Made by a program: the position numbers and the translations under genes. This document shows positions 33,381-45,009 of a stretch of 64,000 nt of DNA, piece by piece. The notes below the pieces were generated by a model that saw only the letters and a list, made by a program, of their open reading frames with translations, searched no databases and was not told where the DNA came from. Origin of the DNA: Maratus speciosus (Eukaryota; Arthropoda; Arachnida; Araneae; Salticidae). The first letter of the stretch is position 1. The number at the start of each line of letters is the position of its first letter. The stretch covers positions 443,859,502-443,923,501 of the forward strand of contig OZ010794.1 in assembly GCA_963932465.1 (NCBI GenBank), in the 5' to 3' direction.

Positions 33381-33512
33381 TACAAAAAGTTTAGTACAAA
33401 AACAACATCCCATGAATTAATCGCGGCTTTTATTCATCTTTCGATGGAGCGATCTCACAGACCGCTTCACACTAGTTATGTGACAATTTCTGTGACATCA
33501 GTTAAAGGTTAA

Positions 33513-34982
33513 TCTTGCTCTTATCTTTCTCAAGTTTACGAACGTACAACATATCGTTTTTCGAGTTACCGACGATTCCGCAAAGTGTTACTTAAGAAAC
33601 TCAAAAACCAATCGATTTCGGAAATTTAAAGGAACATTTAGGAAACGAATCTATTTTCCGCTGAATTGCCGTTGCATATAGTAAAATTGTCTGTACGATT
33701 ACAAAACAATGTAACTACTGAAAAGGGAATTTATTCGATGATTATTTAAAAACAGTATTATTTTAAGAAATCACTGCCATCATGTCATGATGAATCAAAT
33801 CTTTGACAGTTTAGCCAAATGATAACTTCAGCGGAAAGTACGATTTCATTAAATTTTCTATTATACAAAAGAAAATTTCCACAATTTTAACAATAATTCC
33901 ACAAGATGATGATATTAAAAAAATAATAAATCCAGGCAAATACTTGTTTTGGATTAGAAAAATAATTGCCATGTCCAAACAAAGGATAATTAATCATAAC
34001 TTTTAAAAATCAATGATGTATTTTCATTATGAAACAACCACTGCTTATTTAATGGTGTGTTAAAGACTATATGCTTGCCAGAAAACTTTTTTCTGCTATT
34101 AAGGGGAAGTTTATATCAAATAAAGATTAATTGTTGTTTGTGGAAACAAATTATTTCGGGGGTACATTCAGCCACTTTGTTAAATTCTAAGTAAATTCAT
34201 TTTTTTAATAAATTAAATTTGAACTTAAATTAGACTAATTAAACACCTTCATTTGATTTATTATATCAGATATTTTCTGTTTCTGATGATTATAATTCAT
34301 ATACTTGGAGAAATACTTTAGAAAATCTTGTAAGTTTTTATGTTTATATTTTATTTATTTATTTATTTATTTTTTTTTTTTGGATTTACAATCATGTTAA
34401 AAAATTTGTTTTTGTAAGTTAAAAAAATGTATAGAGAGTATAAAAAAGATGGAGGAAAATTTAATAGCTTCGCAACTTGCTTGTCAACTTGCTTCACGTA
34501 TACGTTCCATATAGAGTACGGAAAATGATTGGATTTAAACACCACTATTTTCAAGTAGCATTTTTTGGCTTATCTAATTCCACAATTTCAGCGTTTAAAT
34601 AACGTGAAAATTACTATTCGGAAAAAATGGTACCTAATAATTATAAAAGAATTATACGGGACATTCGTCACAAAAGGTTAATGGGTGGCACACATTAGAA
34701 CAAACACTTATTCATTTAAAAAATAAAAGGTGTTTCACACCAAACAGTACAGAATATTCATTCATAACCTTAAAAATAATAAAGAAATTTTATTAAAAAA
34801 ATTAACAAAATACCTTAATTATAAGAATGAAGAAGAAGAAGAAGAAGAAGAAGAAGAGTAACTTCAATGTACAAAATTCAAAGTTAATCCACTTTATAAT
34901 ATTTTCCTGGTCTCTTCGAAGATTTAAAATGTAAACTCAATAAATACAATATTTCGCTTACTGCAAAACCTTCGGTAAAATT
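33513..34982. other. no gene seen; (GAA)n microsatellite
   Basis: AT-rich, no coding support. (GAA)n at about 34829-34857 and (ATTT)n at about 34347-34372. Confidence 0.5.
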
Positions 34983-35731
34983 AAACAAGAAAGAAAAAAT
35001 CATGCGTCAAGCATAGATTATGAAACAGCTGTTCCCATCTACAATCGTAAAATTATCCGAATTTTTTCAGCAGCCCTGTATATGATATATAGATTTGTAT
35101 CTATTAACTACATACATGCAAAAATTTAGTTAACTTAAAAAATACATGTACTTCAGTTGAAAATTCCCCTTCAGCAATTTCATCTAATAAGAAGAATGGT
35201 ACGTGAATACTTTTGTGCAGCCCTCTATATGAGGTATAGAATTTATATACAACGAGTAACATGTATAAAATTAATTAAATTTAAAAGCACATACCGAATT
35301 TTAAACCGTACCCTCCAGCAATTATTACTCAAAGACAGTACCGTAACTGATTTCTTTCGTGCGTCCTTGTAAATGAATAAAAAAATAGTATTAATGCCCT
35401 GTTCTAATGTGATCGTAGTGAAATTCAGTGATTTATATCAGTTTCAATACATTTGAAATAGCATAATGTCATTAAAATACTCTGCAAACGATTTTTTTCC
35501 CATATACCATTATGTAATGGAATACTTTTGAGTGCCCCTGTAAATGAACTATTAATCCTACATACTTCATATACAATACCAAACATGCTTTGGTGACCCT
35601 AAATAACCTTTATCAATTGCAGGAAAATCCGAGTATATTTACGAGAGTTAGATCGTGGACAGACGGCCAGACAAACCGAATGCATAAACACTTTTCAACT
35701 TTGTTGGAAAGTGTTAAAAACATAGTCTGTA
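34983..35731 (+). repeat. dispersed repeat R35, copy 1
   Basis: Inverse of about 48958-49645. Shared: GAAAAAATCATGCGTCAAGC, GCAATTATTACTCAAAGACA, GAAATTCAGTGATTTATATC, ATACCATTATGTAATGGAAT, ACCGAATGCATAAACACTTT. Internal sub-repeats resemble CAGCCCTSTATATGADRTAT (about 35070 and 35218). Confidence 0.7.
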
Positions 35732-35733
35732 CG

Positions 35734-35903
35734 AAAATAGATCCAACAGAACCAAATCAGTCAATTATCTGGAGTATTATAAATAAAATATCTTTCACCA
35801 AAGAAGATGGAACAACGCAATTTTATATCGGAATGACAGACAGAAAGCTTTAAATAAGGATCAAAGAACATATAGCAGAAATCAAGTACATAAATAAACA
35901 ATT
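35734..35903 (+). pseudogene. decayed GIY-YIG endonuclease fragment
   Basis: The reading WSIINKISFTKEDGTT then QFYIGMTDRKL is followed by an in-frame TAA (35851-35853) and, still in frame, IRIKEHIAEIKYINKQ. YIG plus the downstream R-I-K-E-H helix match the GIY-YIG fold of Penelope-like elements (compare YIGQTKRA..FRLGEH in the PLE at 15.3 kb), but the sequence is clearly a different family. The stop and the lack of an RT show it is dead. Confidence 0.45.
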
Positions 35904-36040
35904 AAATTTAAAAAATCAAAAAACCCGACTGCGTAAAAAGCGAACTAATTAATTAGTTCTCATCAATGTGAAACTATTTTTTTTGCAATTCCTACTATTA
36001 GCTCACACTCTCGCTATATATATCTTGTTCAAATTTTCAA
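35904..36040 (+). repeat. Helitron target repeat, left part
   Basis: AAACCCGACTGCGTAAAAAG, CGAACTAATTAATTAGTTCT and GTGAAACTATTTTT recur at 58930-58990. The part from AATTCCTACTATTAG to TCTTGTTCAAATTTTCAA is the inverse of 4112-4200. Ends at A36040, where the Helitron begins. Confidence 0.7.
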
Positions 36041-38849
36041 TCTATACTATCTATACTAATATTATAAAGAGGTAAAAATTGTTTATTTGTAGGAGGTAAG
36101 CTCTGGAACTACCAATCCGAATCAAAAAGTAATGGTATCAAAATGATGGTGTTAATCCAACTTAGAACATAGGCTATATCTTATGTATATGTGCCACTGC
36201 CCAAAAAGGGGTGCAGGAGCAAAAAACATTCTAAAAATGCTATTTTTGTGTTACTGAAGGGCCTAGAAACATGAAATTTGGAATGGTAGTTTCTTATTAG
36301 ATATAAATGATCTAAAGAACATTTCTTAAAAAAAAATCGAAATTTAAAAGGTGTGAAAATGCACAAAAAGCGTTCTAAAAAACGTTCTAAATGGCGATTT
36401 TTACGCAATCTCAAGAAGTACCAAACCGATTTAAAAAATAATGGCTTCAAAATGACGGTGACAACACTTGCTACAACATAGGCTACATTTTATGTCGGTG
36501 CCACTACCCCTACAGGGGTTGCAGGAGCAAAAAAACGTTCGAAATTGCGATTTTTGTGTTACTGAAGGGCCCAGATACATGGAATTTGGAATGGTAGTTA
36601 CTTATAAGATATAAATGATCTCTAAGAACATTTCTTTAAAAATTCGAAAATGAAAAGGGGTGAAAATGCGCGAAAAGCGTTCTAAAAAACGTTCTAAACG
36701 GTAATTTCTACGCAATCTCAGAAAGTACCCAACCTATTTCAAATGTAATGGTTGGAAATTGATGATGGCAGACCTTCCTCCAACATAGGTTCTATTTCAT
36801 GTCGGTGTCACTACCACCTAGGGGTTGCAGAAGCAAAAAACGTTCTAAATTGCAATTTTTGTGTTACTGGAGAGCTTAGAATCCTGACATTAGGCAGGGC
36901 AGTTATTATAAGATACAGATGAACTCTAAGAACATTTCCTAAAAAATCGAAACTTAAAAGGGGTGAAAATAGCGAAAAGCGTTCTAAAAAACTTTCTAAA
37001 TTGCGATTTCTATGCAATCTCAGGAACTACCGAACCTATTTAAAAAATAATAGTGTGAAAATGATGGTGACAGCCCTCGCTCCAACATAGGGTGTATTTT
37101 ATGTCGGTGCCACTACCCCAAAGGGGGTAAAGGGGCAAAAAACGATCTAAATTACGATTTTTGTAATACTGCAGGGGCTAGCAACTTGAAACTAGGCATG
37201 GTAGTTACTTATAAGACATGAATGATCTCTAAGAACATTTTCTAAATAATTTGAAATTTAAACGGGATGAAAATGGACGAAAAACGCTCTAAATTGCGAT
37301 TTCTGCGCAATCTCAGAAAGTACCCAACCGATTTCAAAAGTAATGGTTGGAAATTGATGATGACAGCCCTTGTTCCGATATAGGATCTATTTCATGTCGG
37401 CGTTACTACCATCTTGCAGTTGCATTTAAAAAAACTTTCTAAATTGTGATTTTTGTGATACTGAAGGGGCTAGCAACTTGAAATTTGGCACGGTAATTAC
37501 TTATGAGATGTAAATACTCTCTGAGAAGAGTTGAGAGTGAAAATGAACGAATGAGAGAGGGGTGAAAATTAACGAAAAGAGTTCTAAAAATGTTGTAAAT
37601 AGCGATTTCTACGTAAATCTCAGGAAATATGAACCGATTTCAGAAGTAATGGTTTCAAATTGATGGTGATAGTCCCCGCTCCAACATAGCCTATATTTTA
37701 CGTTGTTGTCACTACCACCTGGGGGTTACAGAAGCAAAAAATGTTCTAAATTGCGTTTTCTGTGTTACTGAGGGGGTGTAACATTTTAAATGTTTAATGG
37801 TAATTACTTCAATGATGCAAATGCTTTCAAAGAATTGTCGAAAGAAAATTCCAAATTTAAAAGGATGAAGTGAGCGAAAAGCGTTCTAAATTACAATCGT
37901 ATGAAATACGAAACCGATTTCAAACTTAATAGTTGCAAATTGATGGTGATAGAACCTACTGAAACATAAGTTATATTTTATGTCGAGGGTTGCAGGAGCA
38001 AAAAACTTTCTAAATTGCGATTTCTGCGGTACTGAAGAGTCTAGTAACTTTAAATATAGCACGGTAGATACCTATAAAATATAAATGTCCTCTAAGAATA
38101 GTCGAAAATAAATTCGAAATTAAAAAGGGAAGGAGAAGGGAAGGAGCGAAAAACATTCTAAAAGAGTCCTAAATTGCGATTTCTATGGAATCGCAGGAAA
38201 TAATAAACCGACTACAGAAGTTATTGGTCGCGAATCAAGCGTGATAATCCCTAATCCTACACGGGCTATATTTTATGACGGTGTCACAACCACCTGGTTG
38301 GCAGGAACAACAAGAAAGCCTTTAAAAACATCTAAATTCTGTTTTCTATAGAATATTAGGAAATACCAACCGATTTCAAGGTTAATGTTGGCAAATTAAT
38401 GGCGACAGTCTCTGTTTCAACATTTTTCGAAACATTCTATTTCAACTCTTTTTTCGGCATTTTATGTTGGTGCCACTAACACTTGAGAGGTGGTAGACTG
38501 TTAGACTAGAAGCTTGGAATTTGACATGATGGTTAATTTTAAGTTGTAAATGTGTTAAGATGATTTCTAAAAAAATTCAAAGCTTCAAATGAAGACTGAA
38601 ATGAGCATAAAAGTCTCAAAATACTTTCTAAATTATCATTTAATTGGAATCAGTTTTAGTTCTTCTTATTAATTAAAATCTCATTTCTGCCTGTTGCACT
38701 TTTATAATGAAGTTTAGTCAGACTGTGGCTTAATTTGTAATTTTTGTATTATTTCAAAAAGTGTTCTTCTAATCTAATAAAAAACAATCATGCAAATATC
38801 ACTTGGCATATTTACACTATTACGCGAGCAAAGCCGCGGGATTTGCTAG
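36041..38849 (+). mobile_element. non-autonomous Helitron, first of a tandem pair
   Basis: 5' end TCTATACTATCTATACTAAT (the first 9 bp occur twice), then AGAGGTAAAAATTGTTTATT. 3' end ACGCGAGCAAAGCCGCGGG (hairpin) then ATTTGCTAG. The body consists of about nine repeats of about 305 bp (GTCGGTGCCACTACC near 36495, 36799, 37101, 37397 and so on), each itself two related halves of about 150 bp with CGTTCTAAAaTTGCGATTT-like cores. No Rep/helicase ORF. Confidence 0.88.
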
Positions 38850-41800
38850 TCTATACTAAAGAAGTAAAAATTGTTTGTTTGTTAGAGGTAATCTCTGGAG
38901 CTACCGAACCGATTTCAAAAGTAATGGTATCAAAATGATGGTGTTAGTCCAACTTAGAACATAGGCTATATTTTATGTCGGTGCCACTACCCCAAAGGGG
39001 GTGTAGGAGCAAAAAACGTTCTAAAAATGTGATTTTTGCGTTACTGAAGGGCTTAGAAATATGAAATTTGGAATATTAGTTATTTATAAAATATAAATGA
39101 TGTCTAAGAACAGTTCTTAAACAATTCGAAATTTAAAAGGGGTGAAAATGCACAAAAAGCGTTCTAAAAAACGTTCTAAATGGTAGTTTCTAATCTCAGG
39201 AAATGCCAAACCGATTAAAAAAATATTGGTGTCAAAATGATGGTGACAACGCTTGCTCCAAGATAGGGTATATTTTATGTCGGTGCCACTACCCCAAAGG
39301 GAGTGCAGGAGCAAAAAACGTTCTAAAAATGCGATTTATGTGTTACTGAAGGGCCTAGAAATATGAAATTTGAAAAATTAGCTACTTATTAGATATAAAG
39401 TATTTCTAAGAACAGTTCTTAAACAATTAGAAATTTTAAAGGGGTGAAAATACGCGAAAAGCGTTCTAAAAAACGTTCTAAATGGTGGTTTCTTCACAAT
39501 CTCAGGAAATACCAAACCGATTTAAAAAATAATGGTTGTAAATTGATGGTGACAACCCTTGCTCTAACATAAGCTATGTTTTATGTCGGTGCCACTGCCC
39601 CAAAGGGGATGCAAGAGCAAAAAACGTTCTAAAATGCGATCTATGGGTTACTGAAGGGCCTAGAAACATGATATTTGAAATATTAGTTACATATTAGATA
39701 TAAAGGATTTCTAAGAATAGTTCTTAAACAATTCGAAATTTAAAAGTGGTGAAAATACGCGAAAAGCGTTCTAAAAAACCTTCTACATGGTGGTTTCCAC
39801 ACAATCTCAGGAAATACCAACCGATTTAAAAAATAATGGTGTCAAAATGACGGTGACAACCACTGCTCTAACATAGGCTATGTTTTATGTCGGTGCCACT
39901 ACCCGAAAGGGGGTGCAGGAGCAAAAAACGTTCTAAAAATGCAATTTTTGCGTTACTGAAGGGCCTAGAAATATGAAATTTGAAATATTAGCTACTTATT
40001 AGATATAAAGGATTTCTAAGAACAGTTATTAAACAATTCGAAATTTAAAAGGGGTGAAAGTATGCGAAAAGTGTTCTAAAAACGTTCTACATGGTGGTTT
40101 CCACACAATCTCAGGAAATATACCAAACCGATTTAAAAAATAAAGGCGTCAAAATGATGGTGACAACCCTTGCTCCAACATAGGCTATGTTTTATATCGG
40201 TGCCACTAATCCAAAGGAAGTGCAGGAGAAAAACGTTCTAAATTGCGGTTTTTGCGTTACGGAAGGGCCTAGAATTGTGAAATTTGGAATGGTAGTTAGT
40301 TATAAGATATCGCTAAGGACATTTCCTAAAAAAAATCGAAATTTAAAAGGGGGTCAAAATGCGCAAAAAGCGTTGTAAAACGTTCTAAATTGTGATTTCT
40401 ATGCAATCTCAGGAAGTACTGAACCGATTTTAAATATAATGGTGTAAAAATATTGGTGATAGATCTTGCTGCAAGATAGACTATATTTTATATCTGTTTC
40501 TTCTAACCCAGAGGAGATACAGGAGCAAAATGCGCGAAAAGCATTCTAAAAATGTTCTAAATGCCGATTTGTCAGCAATATCTCAGGAAGAATCAAACTG
40601 ATTTCAAAAGTAATGGTAGGAAATTGATGCTGACATCCTCTGCTCTAACATAGACGCTATTTTATGTTGGTATCACTATCACCTAGACGTTGCAGGGGTA
40701 AAAAAGCATTCTAAATTTCGATTTTTGTGATCGGTAGGGGCTTGCAACAATCGATAGGTGCTAGGCAAGGTACATATTTATTAGATATAAATGATCTTTA
40801 AGAACAGTTTCGAAAAAATTAGAAATTTAAAAAGGGGTGAAAATGCGCGAAAAGCGTTCTAAAAACGTTCTAAATTGCGATTTCTACTCAATCTCAGGAA
40901 ATACCAAATATATTTCAAAAGTAATGGTTGCAAATCAATGGTGACAGCCCCTGCTATAACATAGGTTATATTTTATGTTGCTGTCACTACCATCTGAGGG
41001 TTGCAAGAGCAAAATATATTCTAATTTGCGTTTTTTGGACAACTGAAAGGTCTAACACTTTGAAGTATGGCATGGTATTTACTTACAAGATACAACTGCT
41101 TTCTAAGAACAGTCGAAAAAAAAAAATCCAAATTTAAAAAGATGAAGTGAGCGAAAAGCGTTATAAATTACTATTTTTATGCGGTTTTATCAAATACCAA
41201 ACCGCTTAAAAAAATAATGATGACAAATTGTTGGTGATAGAACCTGCTAAAACATAAGCTATATTTTATGTCTGTGCCACTACCACCAGAGGGTTTCAGG
41301 AGCTAAAAACTTTCTAAATTGCGATTTCTGTGATACTGAAAAGGCTAGAAACTTTAAATATGGCATGGTAGTTACTTATAAAATATAAATGACCTCAAAG
41401 GACTGTCGAAAATAAATTCGAATTAAAAAGGGATGAAGCGATGGGGAGGTGCGAAAAGCATTCTAAAAAAGTCCTAAATTACGATTTCTATGCAATTTCA
41501 GGGAATATAAACCGATTATAAAAGTAATAGTTGCGAATCAATGGTAGCAGTCTCTGATCCTACACAGGCTATATTTTATGTCGATTATTCTACCACCTGG
41601 GGTTCACAGGAACAACAAAAGTTCTAAAAAAGGCCTTTAAAAGCTTTCTAAATTACGTTTCTGTGGAATATTAGGAAATAACAAACCGTTTTCAAAATTA
41701 ATGTTGGCAAATTAATGGTGACAGTTCCAATTTCAACATAGCCCTTTTTGTTGAGAGAGGTGGTAGGACTTGGAATTTGACATGATAGTTAGTTTTAAGA

Positions 41801-42155
41801 TGCAAGAAGATTGTTTCTAAAAAATTCAAAACTTCAAATGAATACTGAAATGAGCGTATTAATTGAGCATAAAAGTTTCAAAATATTTTCTAAATTATCA
41901 TTTATTTAGTTTTATTTCGTTTTATTAATTTAAGTCTCATTTCTGCCTAATGCAGTGTAATAATGATGTTTTATCAAACTGTGTTTTAAATAGTAATTTT
42001 TGAATTATAAAAGTAATAAGTACCTTTTAATAAAATAAAATATTACATTTTAATAAAATAAAAATTTAGTTAGTACCTTTTAATAAAAATTAGACATATA
42101 AATATCACTTGACATATTTCAAATATTACGCGAGCAAAGCCGCGGGGTTTGCTAG
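38850..42155 (+). mobile_element. non-autonomous Helitron, second of a tandem pair
   Basis: Starts TCTATACTAAAGAAG with no base between it and the CTAG of the first element, and ends CGCGAGCAAAGCCGCGGGG, TTTGCTAG at 42155, followed by host T. About ten repeats of about 305 bp (near 38976, 39282, 39586, 39892, 40198 and on). Repeats near the 5' side are the most alike; those near the 3' side are diverged, in both elements. Confidence 0.88.
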
Positions 42156-42470
42156 TCGTTAATAAAATACTTATTATTCATCCAATCAAGCTCAAATAAT
42201 TTTTTTTTAAACTTGTAGTGGATGACACTTGATGTTAAACCAGTTTTTTCAAATATGAATTCATTAATTAAATTAAATTAATTTTTCAATAATCGAGAGA
42301 GCTCTCTTCTTGATCAAGGTATTTTAAGACCGAGAGAGCCCTCTTCTTGATCAAGACATTTTAAGCGCCACTCAGGAGCAAAGAAGAATGGGAGAAAAAA
42401 AATTCTCTCATTGATCTAAGTAGGAATTGACTTAAAATATTTTTTTTTATATCACTTGTTTATGTTACTT
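42156..42470 (+). repeat. Helitron target repeat, right part
   Basis: TCGTTAATAAAATACTTATT through GTGGATGACACTTGATGTT is the inverse of 4009-4111; TAAGTAGGAATTGACTT near 42418 is the inverse of about 3638-3650. Contains a 38-bp tandem duplication at 42294-42367 (GAGAGAGCTCTCTTCTTGAT type). Confidence 0.7.
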
Positions 42471-43258
42471 ACCCTTTTTTTAAATTTATTTACTTGTATT
42501 GATGACTTTTAAGTTGTGTTTAATTGTTATTTCCTATCTATAAACACTGTTTTGATGAGGTCTATAGATGTCTATGATGGTTAGAGTTGCAGTAAAGCTA
42601 GAGATCCTACATACACAACTTCCAGGTTGCAAATATTTTAACGAAGCTTCTGACTGTAAAATAATCAGTGAAACATCGTCTTCATTTTGAAAGATCTATC
42701 CAATGATATGCTACTCAATAGGGTGCGTAAATTTTTTTTCGTGTCTGCCGCCATTTTGTATTTTAAGGCCGCCATTTTGAATTTATAAAATCAAAACCTA
42801 GCCTATAACCATCGGGCTGTTAAGACGAATCGATAGAGACCTCATTCATTAAAATCTATCCAGCCGTTGAGACGTTTCGAGGTATAAAGAAATCCACATA
42901 CACAGATATGCGTGAAACACATAACCCTTCTTTTCAGTCGGGTAAAAAAACTACAGCTTTGGCCAGACTATATAACAAAGAACATTTACAGATTCATTTT
43001 GAAAAATAGCAGAGTAATAGTAGTCATCAAGATATTATTTGCTTGCCATTATCCGAGAATCAGTAGAGATCTTTTTAAGCAGTGAGAATATATGTAACGA
43101 TTTAGCCTCCATGGAGCTACCTAAAATTTGGAAAGAAATGCTCTGCTGAATAAGGAACAATAGTAGAAATAATTCACGTTCAGAAATATCCATTTTTATT
43201 ATTTCAATTAATTTGATTATACATGAGGTCACGTGATTTTTGTTTACCAGTTTTCAAT

Positions 43259-43292
<34 letters not shown>

Positions 43293-43490
43293 TGAAAGTA
43301 TTTGTATCATTATAGATCTTGAGAATGTCGCCGTCTGAGCGATGAAACAGGTCGATCTGAATAAATAAAGGTATTTATTTACCTTGTAAGTGTATTTTTA
43401 TCTCTTTTAACAAGTATTAAGTTAGTTTGAGGATTTTAAATGATTTTAATGTGTAATTTTATAGAATACCTTAGTTTTGTGTAAAGTGTG
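42471..43490. other. no gene seen; possible PLE-type 3' end
   Basis: A segment with CCGCCATTTTG twice (about 42749-42779) and CCAGCCGTTGAGACGTTTCG (about 42859) resembles the 3' part of a dispersed repeat. A T-run of 31 at 43261-43291 precedes GAATGTCGCCGTCTGAGCGA, TGAAACAGGTCG and AATAAATAAAGG (43324-43372), which looks like a PLE 3' terminus, though no ORF is attached. Confidence 0.35.
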
Positions 43491-43494
43491 TTAA

Positions 43495-43805
43495 CCCTTT
43501 GCACTCGAAGTTTTTTTTCATTCGTATTACCAGCAACTCGAAGCGATTTTAGTTATATCTTATTATTTTTTAAATTCTTTATGAATGCAAATGTTATGAT
43601 ATATAAAAAAAAAACAAAAAAATATAAAATTATTACATTTTGCAATCGTTAAAAGTATGATACCTCTCGAAGCAATTGCCAATATGTAATCCTGGCTTTT
43701 CTAGACAGGTATCACAAAATTATTTGCATTGTCTCCGTAGCGGAGCCCTCGAGTTTGAAGACAAAGTTTAAATGGCTCCGCTCCGGAGCCCTCGAGTGCA
43801 AAGGG
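43495..43805. mobile_element. piggyBac-like MITE with TTAA duplication
   Basis: TTAA (43491-43494), CCCTTTGCACTCGAAG, about 280 bp of AT-rich interior, then CTCGAGTGCAAAGGG and TTAA (43806-43809). The 13-bp TIR CCCTTTGCACTCG is perfect. GGAGCCCTCGAGT is present twice near the right end together with GGCTCCGCTCCGGAGCC. 311 bp, no coding capacity; mobilised in trans by a piggyBac-type transposase by inference. Confidence 0.88.
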
Positions 43806-44029
43806 TTAATATGACGAAAATCTGCCGGAAGCACACTATAATTCGAAACACTTTTGTCTGTGACACCATTACTGTCAGCTCCATTTCGTATTATATAATG
43901 TCTAGCTCAACTTTCGCACGGGAATAGTAGTCATTTCAAGCAGTTACCAATTTATCACAACATTAAAAAAAAGTAAAGAAAGGCTCTTAGGCATATGGTT
44001 AAATTATTTTCATTACGTATAGCCAAAGT

Positions 44030-44830
44030 TATGAATGAAAATTCCAGTTCAGTTTTGTGATCCACTGTATTTTTTACCGAATAAGCGGAATACGAAATTG
44101 TTTTCATTATTTTATTTTATTTCATTTTTTGTTCAAATGTACTCTACCATCTCTTCAAGTTTATCTTATCTTTTACGGCTTTTTCCACACGAAGGTAAAA
44201 CCATACTTATTATATATATTCATGTTCGAAATATCAATGTACAGCCGGGAAAAAAGGGATACCACACTATTATCTCTTCCACAAATCATCGTATATAAAT
44301 GTGACTGATACTAACCCATTAGTAGTAATGCTTATTATTTAATGCTGTACTTAAATTTTGCTTAGGATGTCGTCCATTTATAGAAATTGTATCAAATTTA
44401 CTGTTTCCAATACTAACACCTAATTTGACATCATATTTGAATACTTTGGAAATTTTTACCTCTGAAGATTTGTCGCACATTAGAAATATTAATGTGTATC
44501 TTTGTTATTTTATCAAAATACACCAAACCATCAGGAAAAGCATTTCAAAAAGAAAATGATATGAATTCTCATTCATATTATTATATGCATTCAAATAATG
44601 ACAACAGGAATCAAACAATGGCAGCAAGAATCAAACAATGACAGCCTATTAAAGAATGGCAGATCTTTAAAGAATGGTAGGTCTTTAAAGAATAGCAACT
44701 CTTCAAAAAATGACAGCATTGGAAACAACTCACCCCTTAAGAGCGATTTCCAATTAGTCCTAAAAAAGCTTTTTGTAATTATTTGCATTTTAATTGGATT
44801 TGATTTTTCAATTTAAGTTTTATTTCCAAA
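44030..44830 (+). repeat. dispersed repeat R44, copy 1, with 18-bp minisatellite
   Basis: Parts recur at about 45640-45870: ATTCATGTTCGAAATATCAATGT versus ATTCATGTTAAAAACATCAATGT-like (given here only in outline), ATATGAATTCTCATT / ATATGAATTATCATT, and CACTCCTTAAGAGC then TTTTCAATTAG-like. At 44600-44715 an 18-21-bp unit (TCTTTAAAGAATGGCAG-like, AATCAAACAATGACAGC-like) repeats about six times. ORFs on both strands of the minisatellite are artefacts of the repeat. Confidence 0.55.
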
Positions 44831-45009
44831 CGATATTAGATTAAAAAAAATGCAGAAATCCTTTACTGGAATTTATGACATAAATATGTCTTTTAACGCA
44901 GCCAAAAAGCGCCATCTATCTCTTCAACACCTGTATTACGACCACGCGTTTCATAGTGATTTGTGGTCTTTTTCCTCAAAGGTTTGTATGAATAATTCTG
45001 AGATAATGT

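Larger units (their letters stand above)
13061..33508. mobile_element. piggyBac-type element, heavily interrupted
   Basis: TTAA (13057-13060) is followed by CCTTTAACTGATGT; at the other end ACATCAGTTAAAGG (33495-33508) is followed by TTAA (33509-33512). The 14-bp TIRs are perfect, and GGTCTSACAGACCGG-like and GCGATCTCACAGACCGC motifs lie subterminally on the two sides. TTAA duplication with CCY termini points to piggyBac-type transposition. The 20.4-kb span contains a PLE dimer (13161-16077) and a Foldback-like insertion (16413-32740). Without these and one copy of each TSD, about 1.18 kb is left, which holds a Tigger-like MITE and Helitron A-like sequence. Alternative: two unrelated ends of one family. 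Confidence 0.6.

Noticed and set aside
44591..44816. Overlapping ORFs on both strands with LPFFKDLPFF / SLKNGRSLKN repeats
   Set aside because: They result from an 18-21-bp minisatellite that is open in several frames.
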